Of a DNA stretch of 64,000 nt, positions 22,901-33,900 are shown one piece after another. The position numbers were made by a program, and so were the translations under genes. The notes under the pieces were generated by a model. The model did not search any database. It was not told the origin of the DNA and saw nothing but the letters and a program-made list of their open reading frames with translations. How positions within the stretch are numbered: the stretch's first letter is position 1; the number at the start of each line of letters is the position of its first letter. Source of the stretch: Bos javanicus (taxonomy: Eukaryota > Chordata > Mammalia > Artiodactyla > Bovidae); assembly GCF_032452875.1 (NCBI RefSeq), contig NC_083885.1, forward strand, positions 62,628,425-62,692,424, in the 5' to 3' direction.

Positions 22901-25900
22901 GTAAGGAACTTAAGATGACCCCTGATAGCTTGGGGCTCATATCCTGGCTGTCTGCTCTAATTTGGAGGTAGGGTGCCCCATCCTCTGTAGTTCCAGTGAA
23001 AGTCCCAGGTCCTATACTATCTGGGCACCTGTTCATCCCAGGGCTGATCCCTGTGGCAAGGAGGATGGGACACTGTGAATGGTCAGGCCTGGTAACATGG
23101 CCAGCCCTGGAGGCTGTGCCCTCTTCTGCCCGTGACTTCCCCTCCTGAGTCTCAGGTGGCTGCTTCAGCTCCTGCCATTGCATCTGCATCCCAGGCAGCC
23201 AGCAGGAAAGGGGGCCAAAGGAGTGAATGTCTGTTTCTTTTAAGAGAACAATCCAGAAGTGATATACACACTTAGTGCTGACATCCCCATTTGCCAGACC
23301 CTACTCAGCTGGCCATTCCTAGCTATGAGAGACAGAGATTCCAGATCCAGTGGTCCATGGTGGTGGTGATCTCCCGGGAAAGAACCCTCTAAGCCGGGGT
23401 TCCGTCTTGGCACTGGCGTTTGGTCCCGATCCGTCCTTGCTGGGGGCGGTCCTCTGCGTTGTGGGAGGTTTCAGGGCATCCTCAGCCTACCCACTGGTGC
23501 CCCCGGCACTGCCCCTACGTTGTGACGGCCAGAAACATCTCCAGACGCCCCCTGGCGGCAGCGTCGTCCTGGCTGAGAACCGCTGCCCCAAGCCAGTGGG
23601 CTCCTGGAACCCTGCCGCCCCCACACCGCCCCTCCTGGGGGGTCTCAGCCTTTCTCTGCACTTGGGCACTGGGGAACACCCTCCTCCACCTCCGCTGGGG
23701 CTGTCCCAGCACAGGGGAGGTGTCAGGAGTTGAGCCCTGCAGGTTCAGGGAGCAGGGTCCCAGAGGCCACCTGATAGGCTGGGGAGGGGTCAGAGCCCGT
23801 GGCAGAAGCGTCTCCTTGGTGAAGGGCGCCTCAAGGCCCAGGCCTGTTTTCGGCCCTGTCACAGCTGGTTCTGACCATGGCCCCTAGCCCCGAGCCCCTG
23901 TCTCGGCCCTTGAACCCAGACCTCCCCGGCCCCCAGGCTGCTCCTCCAGGCTGGCTACGACCCGGAGCTGCGTGACGGAGACGGCTGGACGCCCCTGCAC
24001 GCCGCAGCCCACTGGGGTGTGGAGGATGCCTGCCGCCTGCTGGCGGAGCACGGCGGGGGCATGGACTCGCTGACCCACGCGGTGAGGGCCTGGCCTAGCT
24101 CCTGGGGGCCGCGGGGCGGGAGGGCCTCCACCTCCGCCTACTCCTCACCTGCCCTAACCCTTGCCCACCCAGGGGCAGCGTCCCTGTGACCTGGCGGACG
24201 AGGAGGTGCTGAGCCTGCTGGAGGAACTGGCCCGGAAGCAGGAGGACGTGAGTCTCCATCTGCAGTCGGGACCCGGGGCCTCCGCGAACCTGGGGAGCCG
24301 CCCTTCCCCAGCCAGTGACGGGGCCCAGCGGGGAGCTGTGATCAGCGGCACCGCTGGGCATCTCGGGGTGCCGATGGAGCTGGTCATCCCTGGGATGTCC
24401 CCACACCAGCGCAGGGCCAGGCCTTGTCACTGGAAAAACTCAGAAGGAAGGGGCAAACGGCTGGATTTGGGATCTGAATCCCAGCTCTGCCCTTCATTTG
24501 CTGCGTGAGCTCAGACCAGTCCGGTAGTCTCTCCGGGCCTCAGGAAAATGGGCAGAATACTAAACAGCGTGAATGGTCACGCTTCATGAGTTACGCGGGC
24601 TGTTACCTGGAACACGTGTTGTGCAACGAGTGGCGTATATGTTACTGACCCAAAGCATTCAGAACCCACCTGTCTCATAGTGCTCTGAGGTAGCAGGAAT
24701 CATCTGAGGCCTCCCGGGTCAGATCCCTGTTTAAAGCTTGGCCGCGGCGACATTGAGGGAGAAGGTGGTGGTTTCGGCTTGGTGGACTGGAGGGGCGGCT
24801 CACCCACGTGTTGAGGGAGCCGCACTGTGCAGAGGCTGGGGGAGGAACCAGATGGTACCCGGAGGGGGGTGCGGGGCAGGGACAGGGGCAGACCCCAAAG
24901 GGCCTTGAAAGCCAGGCAGGAGCAGGTGAGGGGGCCAGGGCCCCCCAGAGGGTTAGTGGGTGAGGCAGGGTTTCTGGGCGCTGAGGGCACAGATGAAGCC
25001 TGGGGGCCTCTGGGGGACCTGCAGCACTTGAGGTTTGCTGAGAGGAGAGGCGGAGCCGCGGGGCCGGCTCAGGTGTGAAGACTCGGGCGGAACTGGCCGA
25101 GAGCAGCTGTGGGGGAGGCAGCTGTGTCCGGGTGTGCCGGGGGTCCCCGGAGGCGGAGGCTCCAGGAGTACTCACTGGAGACCCAGGGCGCCGTGCAGAC
25201 GAGTCCACAAAGCACCCGGTCCACCCCCCAGCACAGCTCTGTGTGGGACCCAGGAGGGTCTGCCCGTCCTGCCCCCTTCCCAGCAGCCCCTTCCCCCTTG
25301 CAGCTTCGGAACCAAAAGGAAGCTGCCCAGAGCCGGGGCCCGGAGCCCCAGGGGCCCTCCAGCAGCAAACACCGAAGGTAGGGGGTGGCGCCCTGTGGGA
25401 AGTGGGCTGGAGGCCCCCAGTGCTTGGGCCCCAGCACCCACCCTCCCCTTTCCACCAGGAGCTCCGTGTGCCGTCTGAGTAGCCGCGAGAAGATCTCCCT
25501 CCAGGACCTGTCCAAGGAGCGCCGGCCCGGGGGGGCAGGGGGCACCCCCATCCGGGACGAGGACGAGGGAGAAGAAGCCCCCTCAGGTGAGGGGCAGGGG
25601 GCCTGGACCCCCGGGTCTGAGGGATGAGGAGGGGCTGATGCTTCTTCTGAGGTCTCCGTCTTCCCACCCCACAGAGCCACCCCCTGCAGAATGCAGAGCC
25701 CTCAACGGTGTCTCCTCCCCACCGCCCTGTAGCCCTGGGAGCCCCGTGGTGAGTGGGGGCCTGGGGGTGGGGCGGGGTTGCCCCAAGCCTGCTGTCAGGG
25801 CCGCGGGGTGGAGACCGCGGGCCCAGAACCCTCTGGGGCTCCTGCGGCCTTTCCCTGGCTGTTCCCGTCCCCGGCGGTAGTTTGCTGTGGGCCTTCTGGG

Positions 25901-28900
25901 GGCAGCACGTGAAATTCTTGAGAAGAAGGGCCCTGTCGTCGTAACAGAGACCTTTCTCTTCTCCAGACCCCCGAGGAGGCCCCCTTCTCCAGGCGCTTTG
26001 GCCTCCAGAAGACTGGCAGCTCTGGGGCTCTGGGGCCCGCGGACTGGCGCGGGGCTGAGGGCGCCCCGGGGGCCGGGCTGCAGCGCTCCGCGTCCTCCTC
26101 GCGGCTGGAGGGTGCGTCCACTCAGGTGAGCGCTGGGGGGAGGCCCGGGGAGCAGACCCTGCCCAGCGGGGAGAGTAGCTGCCTGTCTCCTCTCTCCGCA
26201 GGGCCGGGAGCCCCGTCTTGCCAGAGTCCCCCCAACCCCCTCCCAGAAGGTGCCGGAGCCCTCTTGCCCGTGAGTACGGCGGGACAGCCTCTCCGGGGTG
26301 GGGGGCAGGTCGGGGTTCCTGTCTTGTACCCGGGGTTCTCTGGGGTCCGCTCCCTGCCTCCCACCACTCCTGGCCTCAGTTTCCCTTTTGGTGCTGCAAG
26401 TAAAAGCGCCCAAGGCTGCGGTGTTCTGGCTTCCCGGGGGCCCCTGCCCCCTCTCCTGCCCTCCTCTCTGACTCTGGCCCTGCGCTGCGACCAACCCCCT
26501 TCACACCCACAGGGCTTCCTTCCTCCTGCTCAGGTCTGTTTAAATGTCAGCTTCTCTGGGAGGCCCACCACCCGCCCTGCGCGCACCCCCACAGCGTGCG
26601 GGCACACCTCCGGGCTCCGGTCCTGGCTCGTTTTTCCCCAGACTACTTTATCCTCTTGACATTGTGTGACCCTGTCTTCTTGTGGTGACTGTTCATGTTG
26701 CATCGTTTCTGCTCAGATCTGACTCATGGGGCAGAGATTATTCGTTTCCTTAGCTTCTTGCTTTGTGTGGGTGCCCGCCACTTAAGGCGAGCTTGAGTAA
26801 TACTTGCCGATTGAATGAATTCACACAGGTCTGAGATCTCCAGGCCTCCTCCTCCCTTGGGTAACTCCACTCCTCCCCCCAGGACCCCCGAGCCCGAGTC
26901 CCCGGTGAAGCCCAATGTCCCCGTAGCCTCCGCAGCGCCCCCAGCGGACTCCCGGGACCGCCGGAGGTGAGGCGAGACCCCAGCGTTACCCAGGAGCCCC
27001 GGGGCTGGTGGGGGTGGACCTGGGGGAGCTTGTCCCAGCCGAACTCGACTCCCCCTGGGGGTGTCGGCCATGGGACAGGACAGGGTCCAGAGGAGCCCTC
27101 TCTGAAGTCGGGCCCCTCACTCAGGACCTACCAGATGCCAGTGCGGGACGAGGAGTCTGAGTCTCAGCGGAAAGCGCGCTCTCGCCTCATGCGCCAGTCT
27201 CGGAGGTCCACGCAGGTGTGGGAGGGGACGGACCCCGGTCTGAGGGAGGAGGGGCCAGGGGCCTGGACTCCATCCTGAAGGGGCTGGCCCCCCTACCCCG
27301 ACTGCCCACTCCCCGTGCAGGGTGTGACCCTGACGGACCTGAAGGAAGCAGAGAAGGCCGCAGGAAAGGCCCCGGAGGCCGAGAAGTCGAGCGTGCAGAG
27401 CCTGGTGAGAGGGGTCAGGTGATCGGTCAGTGGGTGGGAAGAGATGCCCTCATTCTCTGACCCCCGCCCCTCCCCACAGGACCCTTCCCGGCGACCCCGA
27501 GTCCCCGGGGTCGAGAGCACTGATGGCCCAGCCCAGAGAGGTGAGGCTGGTCTCTGGGAGGTAGTCCTCCTGACCCGCGTCCGGTTTTCCTGGGGGTCGG
27601 GCCCAGGGACCCCTTGTCCAGCATTGGGCTGATTCCTGCCCCTCCCCCAGCAGAGGCGCCCGACGGGCAAGGGCAGGGGCCGCAGGCGGCCAGGGAGCCC
27701 CGCAGAGTCGGCAAGGAGTGGAGGGGCCCTGCCGAGGTGAGGGGTGGCGCCCGGCGGGCCGCGGGTGGGCCTGGGGGCGGGCCCAGCTCCCCTCCCCGCT
27801 GAACCCCACCTCCGCCCGCAGGGGGAGGAGGCGGAGCCGGCGCCGGCCGACCGCAGCCCAGAAACCAGGTATGGGGCGGGCAGGCCGGGTCTGGGCTGTC
27901 GTGGGGCCGTGGGCGCCCCATGACGGCCTCCCCGCCCCCACCGCAGCACTCCCGAGGGCGATCCCTCATCCCGCAGGCAGCGGGACCTCAACCCAGACCC
28001 AGAGCCGGAACCGGACGAGCCGGACGGAGGCTTCAGGAAGGTTCGCGACCCCACCGTTAACTGAGCCCCCGTCAGTTGGCTTTGTATCCCTGCCCTGCCG
28101 CCCCCTGCCCAGGGGCCCTGCCTGACCCACCCGCGCACTCTGCGCCCTTCCGGCCTCAGCCGGGCCGCAGCCACCCACCCCACCCCCGCAAGCCTGCCGC
28201 GTCTCTGCCGGCGAGCCTGACTCCCTGTCCCTCCTGGGCCCGCAGCTGTACGCTGAGCTGCGCAGTGAGAACGAGCGCCTTCGCGAGGCCCTGACCGAGA
28301 CCACCCTGCAGCTGGCGCAGCTCAAGGTGGAGCTGGAGCGCGCCACGCAGGTGAGGAGCCGGGGCCTTGGAGGCGAGGGGGTTGGCGAGGGTGCGGGTGC
28401 CGGCTCCGGGTCTCCGGGAGGGAGGACCATCCGGAGCACCCAGGGCGGAGGGACCCGGAAAGGCTGGTGGGATCCTTGCGGGGAGGAGTCTGGGCCACTG
28501 AGGGGGCTGGGGGCGGGGCCAATACCTCAGGGGTGGGGCCCGGGCCCGGAAGGGCCGGGCGGTTCGGGCCGCAGCGAGTCTCGGCCCCGATGTCTTTACC
28601 CTCCTCTACTGGTTTCCCCTTACGCCCGTGGCCGTGCGGCTGCTTGTCTGACCCCTGCTCTTTTTCTGTCCTCCCCAGAAGCAGGAGCGCTTTGCAGAGA
28701 GGCCTGCCCTTTTGGAGCTGGAGAGATTCGTGAGTAAGGCTAGTCAGGGTAGGACTAGATATGTCCCGGCCTTACGAGCCCTTACGGTCTGGAGGAAGAG
28801 GTCCGCATTGACCTCTGCCCTTTGCTTGCCCCTCTCCGCCATACTTGACCCCCCAGTTCCCCACCCCGTCCTCACCTTCCCCTGTTTATTCCAGGAGCGC

Positions 28901-29133
28901 AGGGCCCTGGAGCGAAAGGCAGCCGAACTGGAGGAGGAACTGAAGGTGAATGCTAGCGGGGAGCTGAGGGCAGAGAGCCAGCCAGGGTGGGCCGTGGGTT
29001 CAGCCTGCCCAGGGCCACCCGGCTGACCCGTCTTCCCACCTCACAGGCCCTGTCCGACCTCCGGGCTGACAACCAGAGGCTCAAGGATGAGAACGCAGCC
29101 CTGATTCGCGTCATCAGCAAACTCTCCAAGTGA
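10486..29133 (+). CDS. PPP1R12C: Protein phosphatase 1 regulatory subunit 12C (MBS85/p85), complete
   Basis: 22 coding exons: 10486-10806, 14400-14530, 14614-14732, 21456-21615, 23937-24081, 24173-24247, 25304-25377, 25459-25586, 25675-25748, 25967-26125, 26202-26269, 26829-26966, 27125-27215, 27321-27404, 27480-27540, 27651-27736, 27822-27868, 27947-28040, 28246-28350, 28679-28729, 28895-28945, 29047-29133. The total is 2349 nt, or 782 residues, the same as I recall for human. It targets protein phosphatase 1 to myosin light chain on actomyosin. An RTVRF motif (residues 45-49) is the PP1 docking site. Ankyrin repeats span roughly 100-300 (NEGWTPLHVAASCGYLDIAR; GDGWTPLHAAAHWGVEDACR). RRSTQGVTL puts the inhibitory phosphosite at Thr560, exactly the known MBS85 position. 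The C-terminus (about 687-782) is a Leu/Glu-rich coiled coil. The ATG lies in a CpG island. The donor after 28040 (GTTCGC) is weak but gives the conserved FRKLYAEL junction. Confidence 0.97.
10991..13120. other. PPP1R12C intron 1, first part (AAVS1-equivalent interval)
   Basis: Unique GC-rich intronic DNA without recognised coding sequence. Long open frames here are GC-driven. In human the corresponding intron is the AAVS1 locus. Confidence 0.55.
13120..13310 (+). repeat. 36-bp-family minisatellite, G-rich on plus, PPP1R12C intron 1
   Basis: Four to five units of the type 'ggtctgaggaggagggcggg' plus 'cctggaccccca'. It is sense-oriented G-rich relative to PPP1R12C and explains the repetitive open frames on the opposite strand. 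Confidence 0.85.
14890..17240. other. PPP1R12C intron 3, left part
   Basis: Mostly unique intronic sequence with old repeat traces. No coding sequence recognised. Confidence 0.45.
17249..17334 (+). repeat. 44-bp direct tandem duplication
   Basis: Two copies starting GGTGATTCCA at 17249 and 17293, each ending AACAGCTAGACGGACGGCA, with few mismatches. Confidence 0.85.
17432..19398 (-). mobile_element. BovB (RTE-type) LINE, 5'-truncated and broken, with nested SINE
   Basis: The minus-strand frames show the end of the endonuclease-RT linker and RT segments (e.g. EVKWALASITMNKASGGDGI; FIPIPKKGNAKECSNY), split by stops and frameshifts, so it is inactive. Flanking GTTGAGAGG at 17423-17431 and 19399-19407 is the target-site duplication. 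A SINE lies inside at about 18293-18424. The insertion is in PPP1R12C intron 3, antisense to the gene. Confidence 0.92.
18293..18424 (-). mobile_element. BovA SINE nested in the BovB copy
   Basis: Interrupts BovB between 'catctaagttaataag' and 'gttaaataagcagg', whose overlap looks like the duplicated target. It is younger than its host element. Confidence 0.88.
19455..19745 (+). mobile_element. L1 3' region remnant
   Basis: Contains the 'gtgggttagtggttatcaggctctgggcagg...ttttggggtgatgagaaagtt' pattern typical of old L1 3' ends. Confidence 0.6.
21179..21422 (+). repeat. 63-65-bp tandem repeat beside PPP1R12C exon 4
   Basis: Copies start with GAGCCCC at 21179, 21244, 21307 and 21372 (the last partial). 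Each carries CAGGCCAGGTGC and CCTGGGTCTCGC. The array ends 33 bases before the exon 4 acceptor (21456). It causes the long repetitive open frames on the minus strand. Confidence 0.93.
21690..22440. mobile_element. L1 remnant interrupted by a Tigger-like DNA transposon
   Basis: Flanks read like L1 ('gacccagagatcatttagaagcatgttgtt', 'tttgagatctgtcaagg'). The middle (about 21955-22205) contains 'cacttaatagacttaag' and 'gactcgctgtattgcagtaaa', typical of Tigger/MER2 ends. Confidence 0.55.
22772..22882 (+). mobile_element. CHR-type SINE
   Basis: Begins GGGGGAGCTCTCTGGTGGTC and includes the tRNA-like 'cagggaactgagattccgc'. Lies in PPP1R12C intron 4. Confidence 0.8.
22883..23936. other. Remainder of PPP1R12C intron 4
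   Basis: Unique intronic sequence; no coding signal or clear repeat recognised. Confidence 0.45.
24430..24600 (+). mobile_element. MIR SINE remnant
   Basis: 'aatcccagctctgccc...gctgcgtgagctcagaccag...gggcctcagg' matches the MIR layout. Lies in PPP1R12C intron 6. Confidence 0.65.
25596..25645 (+). repeat. Single 36-bp-family unit, PPP1R12C intron 8
   Basis: 'cctggacccccgggtctgag' in sense orientation, G-rich on plus. Confidence 0.7.
27216..27275 (+). repeat. Single 36-bp-family unit, PPP1R12C intron 13
   Basis: 'ccggtctgagggaggagggg' directly after the donor of exon 27125-27215. G-rich in sense. Confidence 0.7.
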
Positions 29134-29675
29134 CTCCGGAGGAGCCCCTCCCCTGCACCCATATTTATACAGCTGCTTCTGCCACACGCACCCCTTCCCC
29201 CGCGTGAGCACGAGTGACAGGGCTCCCGGGGGAGTCTCCGAGAAGCCATAACCTCCCCTCGGGCCCTCCAGGCTGGGAGGGGAGTACAGAGAGCCCAGGA
29301 GCCAAGGGGGGCCATCAGAGGCCGGGATGGAGGCGGGAGGCCGAGCCAGGTAGGGGGACGTCGCTGAGCAGGGACTGGGGCTGAGCGGGACCCGGGAGGG
29401 ACCGAGGACCAAGAAGCACCGAGACCAGGAACCAGGACCAGAGTGGCCGCCCAGAGGTCCCCCTCTCACGTGTGATGTCACCCTCACCACCCCTCCCGCC
29501 CCAGAACAGGGATCCGAGAATGTGCCAAGAGCCCCGCCGGCCTCGGCCAGGCGGGCCTGTATATAGGGTCCGCGTGCAATAGGGAGGGATGTCTTCTATT
29601 TTTTGCGGCCCCCTCCCCGCCCACCGTCCGGGGCAGGGGGAGAAGGTATTTTCGAGACAAAGCACAGGCACCACA

Positions 29676-29681
29676 AATAAA
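29676..29681 (+). terminator. PPP1R12C: PPP1R12C polyadenylation signal AATAAA
   Basis: AATAAA lies 543 bases after the PPP1R12C stop codon. The 3' UTR before it is GC-rich and repeat-free. Cleavage near 29700 is expected. Confidence 0.85.
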
Positions 29682-29699
29682 AGTCGTGAAGTTGCCACT

Positions 29700-30979
29700 C
29701 AGTGACTACATCCTTGGCTGGAGGCGGGGCCCCGCTTCCTGCTGATGTGCTGCAGCTGTGCGTGACCAGACCACAGGACAGAGCGGGTGGGGTGCTGAAG
29801 GGCGGGAAGGGGCTTCAGGAAGAACGCTCAGTTGGAGCAAAGGCTCCCAACCAGTGCTGACATCATCAAAAGTTGGCTTGGCACGAAGCAGGCAGGGTCA
29901 GTCAGGCAAGGGATAGGGGCTGTGATTATTGGGCTGGGGAGCTCGGCTCTTGCCATTACAGTTTTTGAAACAAATTTGCGTCAGTTACCAGCATTTAAAG
30001 TTTGGGGAATAGGAATCTAATAGTACAAACTATTCAGTTCAGCGTGGCAACAGTCGGCTGGAGCCCAATAGGAGCCATCCTCTAAGTTGGGGCATTCATT
30101 CATTGATTCAATCACTCCATCATTCGGGATCCTGTTCTACTTGCCAGGCCCTGGCCTGCCTGTCGATGGTGGAGTACCGATTGAGACAGGTAAAGATCCG
30201 ATACATTTTAGAGGAGAGTCAGGAGGCATCCAGTAACAAATGTGTTGCAGGTGGTGGTGCTGAGGGGGAAAGCAGAGGCAGCAGGGGTTAGGGAGGCTGC
30301 TGTGCACGTGGGGGTGTGGAGACGGGCAGGGCCAGGATGCATGGGGGATGAGGAGGTGAGAGATGAGGTTGGAGAGGCAGGGACCAAACAACTCGGGACT
30401 AAGACGGCGATTGGGAGCCAGAAGAGGATTTTGAGCGTGGGGCGCACTGGGACACTGGATGTTCAGTCCCTCTGGAGTGAACTCAAGGACAACCTGGAGG
30501 CTGGGAGGTCAGAAGTCTGAGTTGGGGCCCCAGGGCGGGAGAGGAGGATTCAGAGGAAGAAACCAAGGAGAGTGGGGACACCTCCTGGATTCCTTTCCTG
30601 TTAGGCTGTATCTGGGGTTGAGGGGCAGGTTCTTGGCCCCTGATATCTGGGTAGAGAGGACAGCCGTTTACACCGCCTGCTAAGAGGAGGCTGTTTATAG
30701 ACTGGGCCGCACATCACAATGCACAGGGCTCTCGAACACAAGCACGTCCCCTGAATTGTCTCTAAAGCCAGTTCTCGGCCAATCCGAGAGCACTCGCTCG
30801 GGAGACTCCAGCAAGGACAGGCCTCTTTATCTACCCGGACCGGGTAAGACCACGGCTGGAATAGGTCGGAATAGGTCGGCGATCCCTGGAGGGATCTAAT
30901 TCCACTGGCGAGGGCAGTCTGCAGAGTCCGATCTCCCGAGGGGCTGCCTCGAAACTTTGAGCGGAGGGGAGGGAAAGGA
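29700..30979. other. Convergent intergenic region and EPS8L1 3' UTR
   Basis: Between the PPP1R12C poly(A) signal and the EPS8L1 stop. Contains old-repeat text near 30090-30180 ('ttcattcattgattcaatcac') and otherwise unique DNA. No extra gene recognised. Confidence 0.55.
30694..30831 (-). terminator. EPS8L1: Candidate EPS8L1 polyadenylation signals (variant hexamers)
   Basis: I saw no AATAAA on the minus strand close after the EPS8L1 stop at 30980. Two variant hexamers occur: GATAAA (30831-30826) and TATAAA (30699-30694). Which is used cannot be decided from sequence. Confidence 0.3.
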
Positions 30980-33900
30980 TCAAAAGACTTCCGTTTCTAC
31001 CTCGTTTTCCATTCTTTTCTTTTGCTTCTTCATCACTGCCTCAAGTTCTGACACATTCTCTTTGTCCTGGAGGAAGGGGTGGAAATCAGGACCGTAGCAT
31101 CCTCAGCGCCCTCCCCGGCCCGGACCTGGGGACGAGGGTTTCGGCTCACCTCCAGCAGCGAGCGCTGCACCGTGATCTGGCTATACACGCGCGCCCCCTC
31201 CTCGGGGCTAAGCGCCCGAAACTTCTCCTTCGGCAGTGAGAATAGCTGAGCGCCACTCAGTTCTCCCAGCGCCGCGATGGTCCTGAGCAGGGGCATTGAG
31301 GGCATGGTCAGGCCTGCCGGCCAATCGCAGCTCGAATGTCAGCCCCGCCAACCACGTCACGCCCGCCCCTAGGCCTTTGTCCAATCAGCTGCTGAAAGTT
31401 CCTGAATCCTGCTCTATCAACCATGGCGCGAGGTTTCCGTGGTGACTCCAATCGGAGCCTAGGAAAACAGGCCAATCACAGCCTGACATTCATAGTTGCA
31501 CTCAGACAAGGCCCCCGTCCTGAACCAATCCCAGGCCCCCGGGTCTGCCACTCCCACTGGGCCATTGGGAGCGCTTCGCCTCTAACGCGCGTATAACCCT
31601 AGCCTCCTAGCCGGCAAACGCCACACTCACCCTGAACTGAAGCCCTTGGCCTGTAGCCAGGCGCAGACCTCAGAGGCGCTGGAGTGCGGGCTGAGCTGCG
31701 ACTCCGGGGCGCGAGGCCCCGGGGCTGCGCGGCTGGGGCCCGTGAGGCCCTGGGCCAGGCGTGCCTGCAGCTCCTCGTTGATACTGAGCATGAGCATCGG
31801 GGAGAATTTCTCTACAGGCGGGAAACCAGGAGAAAGGGACGACTCAGGGCGAAGGGCCCAAAGGGTCAGGGACCTCCAGCGTTCACGTGATGGGTGGTCG
31901 GGAACCTCCTTTTCAGAGTCTCCTTTTCTCTGCCTGGAAAGCGAGGACAAGGACCGTTCCCTCGAAGGGGTGTCCCCACCACTCACCCTTCTTGCCTGAG
32001 TCCAAGTTGTTGAGGTTCTCGCAGCTGTCCCTAGGAGACCGAGCTGAAGCCGGAGCCGGACCCTGGGTCTGCGCTAGTCCTGGAGCCAGGGCTGGTGCTG
32101 GTGGCAGAAGGGGTGGAGGCGGAGGGGCCGGGGCCGAGGCTGATGCGGGAGGAACGGGGGGTGCCAGGCCCGGGGCCGGAGCTGGTGGTGGAGGGGGAAC
32201 GGCCGTGCTATTCTCCTAGAGAGGGGAACAAGAGGGAAGCACCTGGATCAGAGAGAGGACTGAGTCACAGTCCCTTCTCCTGGAGGTAAATGTCTGAATC
32301 CCCATTCACCTCCTCTTCCAGAGATTTTGACCCCTTAACCCCCACGCCCCTTGTTCTCAGGATCTGACCCCCTAATTCCTCTTCCCTCAGGACCCAGGAG
32401 TCTGCCCCGGCTCACCAGACTGCGGCCCCCCCGCGGCCCCGGGTGGGGTGTCAGGATATTATAGGGTACGTATCCCTCCTGCCCCCTCTGGTCCTGAACT
32501 TTCCACCACTTGCGCTGGTCATCTAGGACCTGGAAGAGGTACAGCGGAGGGTTCAGAGACTGTGTCTGTAGCGAGGGTTGGGTGGACTCCACCCCCTCGC
32601 CCCCACCCCTACTCCTCTAACCTCCAGTATGTCCCACTCCTTGACGGACAGCTCGCTGCTGTTGCGCGCCTGGAAGTCATAATTACATAGGACCCACTTT
32701 CCCGCCGGCTCCGGCCCCTGGGGCTCAGCTTCTGGTTCCTCGTCTGGGTGACTGAGGAGAAGGGGAAGAGTTGGGGCGTAAGGAGGCAGCCAGCATCACT
32801 GTGCTGCGCCTTAGGGGTTGGTGTGAGCTGGAGTTAAAGCCAAGCAGGGGGTCAAGGCTGAGGGGAGGGGGCAGGTTAATACTGTTAACAGAGGTTTGAC
32901 ACTGCAATGCCAGTTTGAATATACTGTGCTCCTTTCATGCTAGGCACCATGCAGTAAGCACATGATATGAGTACTAGCATCAGCTCCGTTTTCTAGATGA
33001 GAACATTCGGGCTCAGAGAAATAAAATCACTTTTCCCAGATCATACAGCTAGAGACAGCTGCTATTTATTGAGCATCTGCTATGTACTGGGCTCATGCAT
33101 AAATGATAAGCATAATAATAACAAGAGTCAACATGTACATAGCACTTACTGTATGCCAGAAACTACTCAAAGTCTGTTATATACACTAGCTGACTTGATA
33201 CTGAGACAGCCCTTGGTAGAACCATGAGTTTGAACCTCTTAGTTCCTTACTCCTCCCAGAGACCCAATTATTATCTCCATTTTACAGGAGAGAAACCGTG
33301 ATGTAAAGGTCATAGAGCAAGAAAGAAGTATAATTACACTGGGGACTCGGGCAGGCTGGCCTGAGCTCATGTCCTGAGGAATTCCATTCTATTCGGTGGA
33401 CCAAACACTTCGTCCAGGTTTCTCCATACTTTTGGGCCAATGCAGTACTTGCACTCACCTGGGCGTGAACCTGAATGCTCCCATGACCCTAAGCTCTTTA
33501 ACTGCTAGCCTATACAACATCACAGACTTCCCACTCTTTCAGGGAGGGATTATAGTTATTTCCAGCTACCCCCACAAAGAACTTAAAGTGCAAAAAAAAA
33601 AAAAAGGTGAGTTAAAAGCTGGGGGTGTCAAGATTCAGAAGCGTAGGGAGAAGGGGATCCGCTGGACCAGGCAGCTGGCGGGGAGGTGAGCAGACCTTTA
33701 GCTCTGACACCCCAGGAAAAGGCACCTCACCATGAAGCCTACCTGTGCAAGGGAGAAGGGGATCTTCAGGGCCGAGGTGCCCCCGTGTGAGGCTGGCAGC
33801 TCCCAGCACGCCGTCTCTGCCGAGACTCTCTGCCCCAGCCCTACCCAGACCCGCTTCTGCTCCTCCACACCTGCTGCTTCTCTCTTCTCATCTCACGTGG

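Noticed and set aside
24675..25667. 330-codon minus-strand frame
   Set aside because: Opposite PPP1R12C exons 7-8 and GC-rich introns; composition-driven with no recognisable domain.
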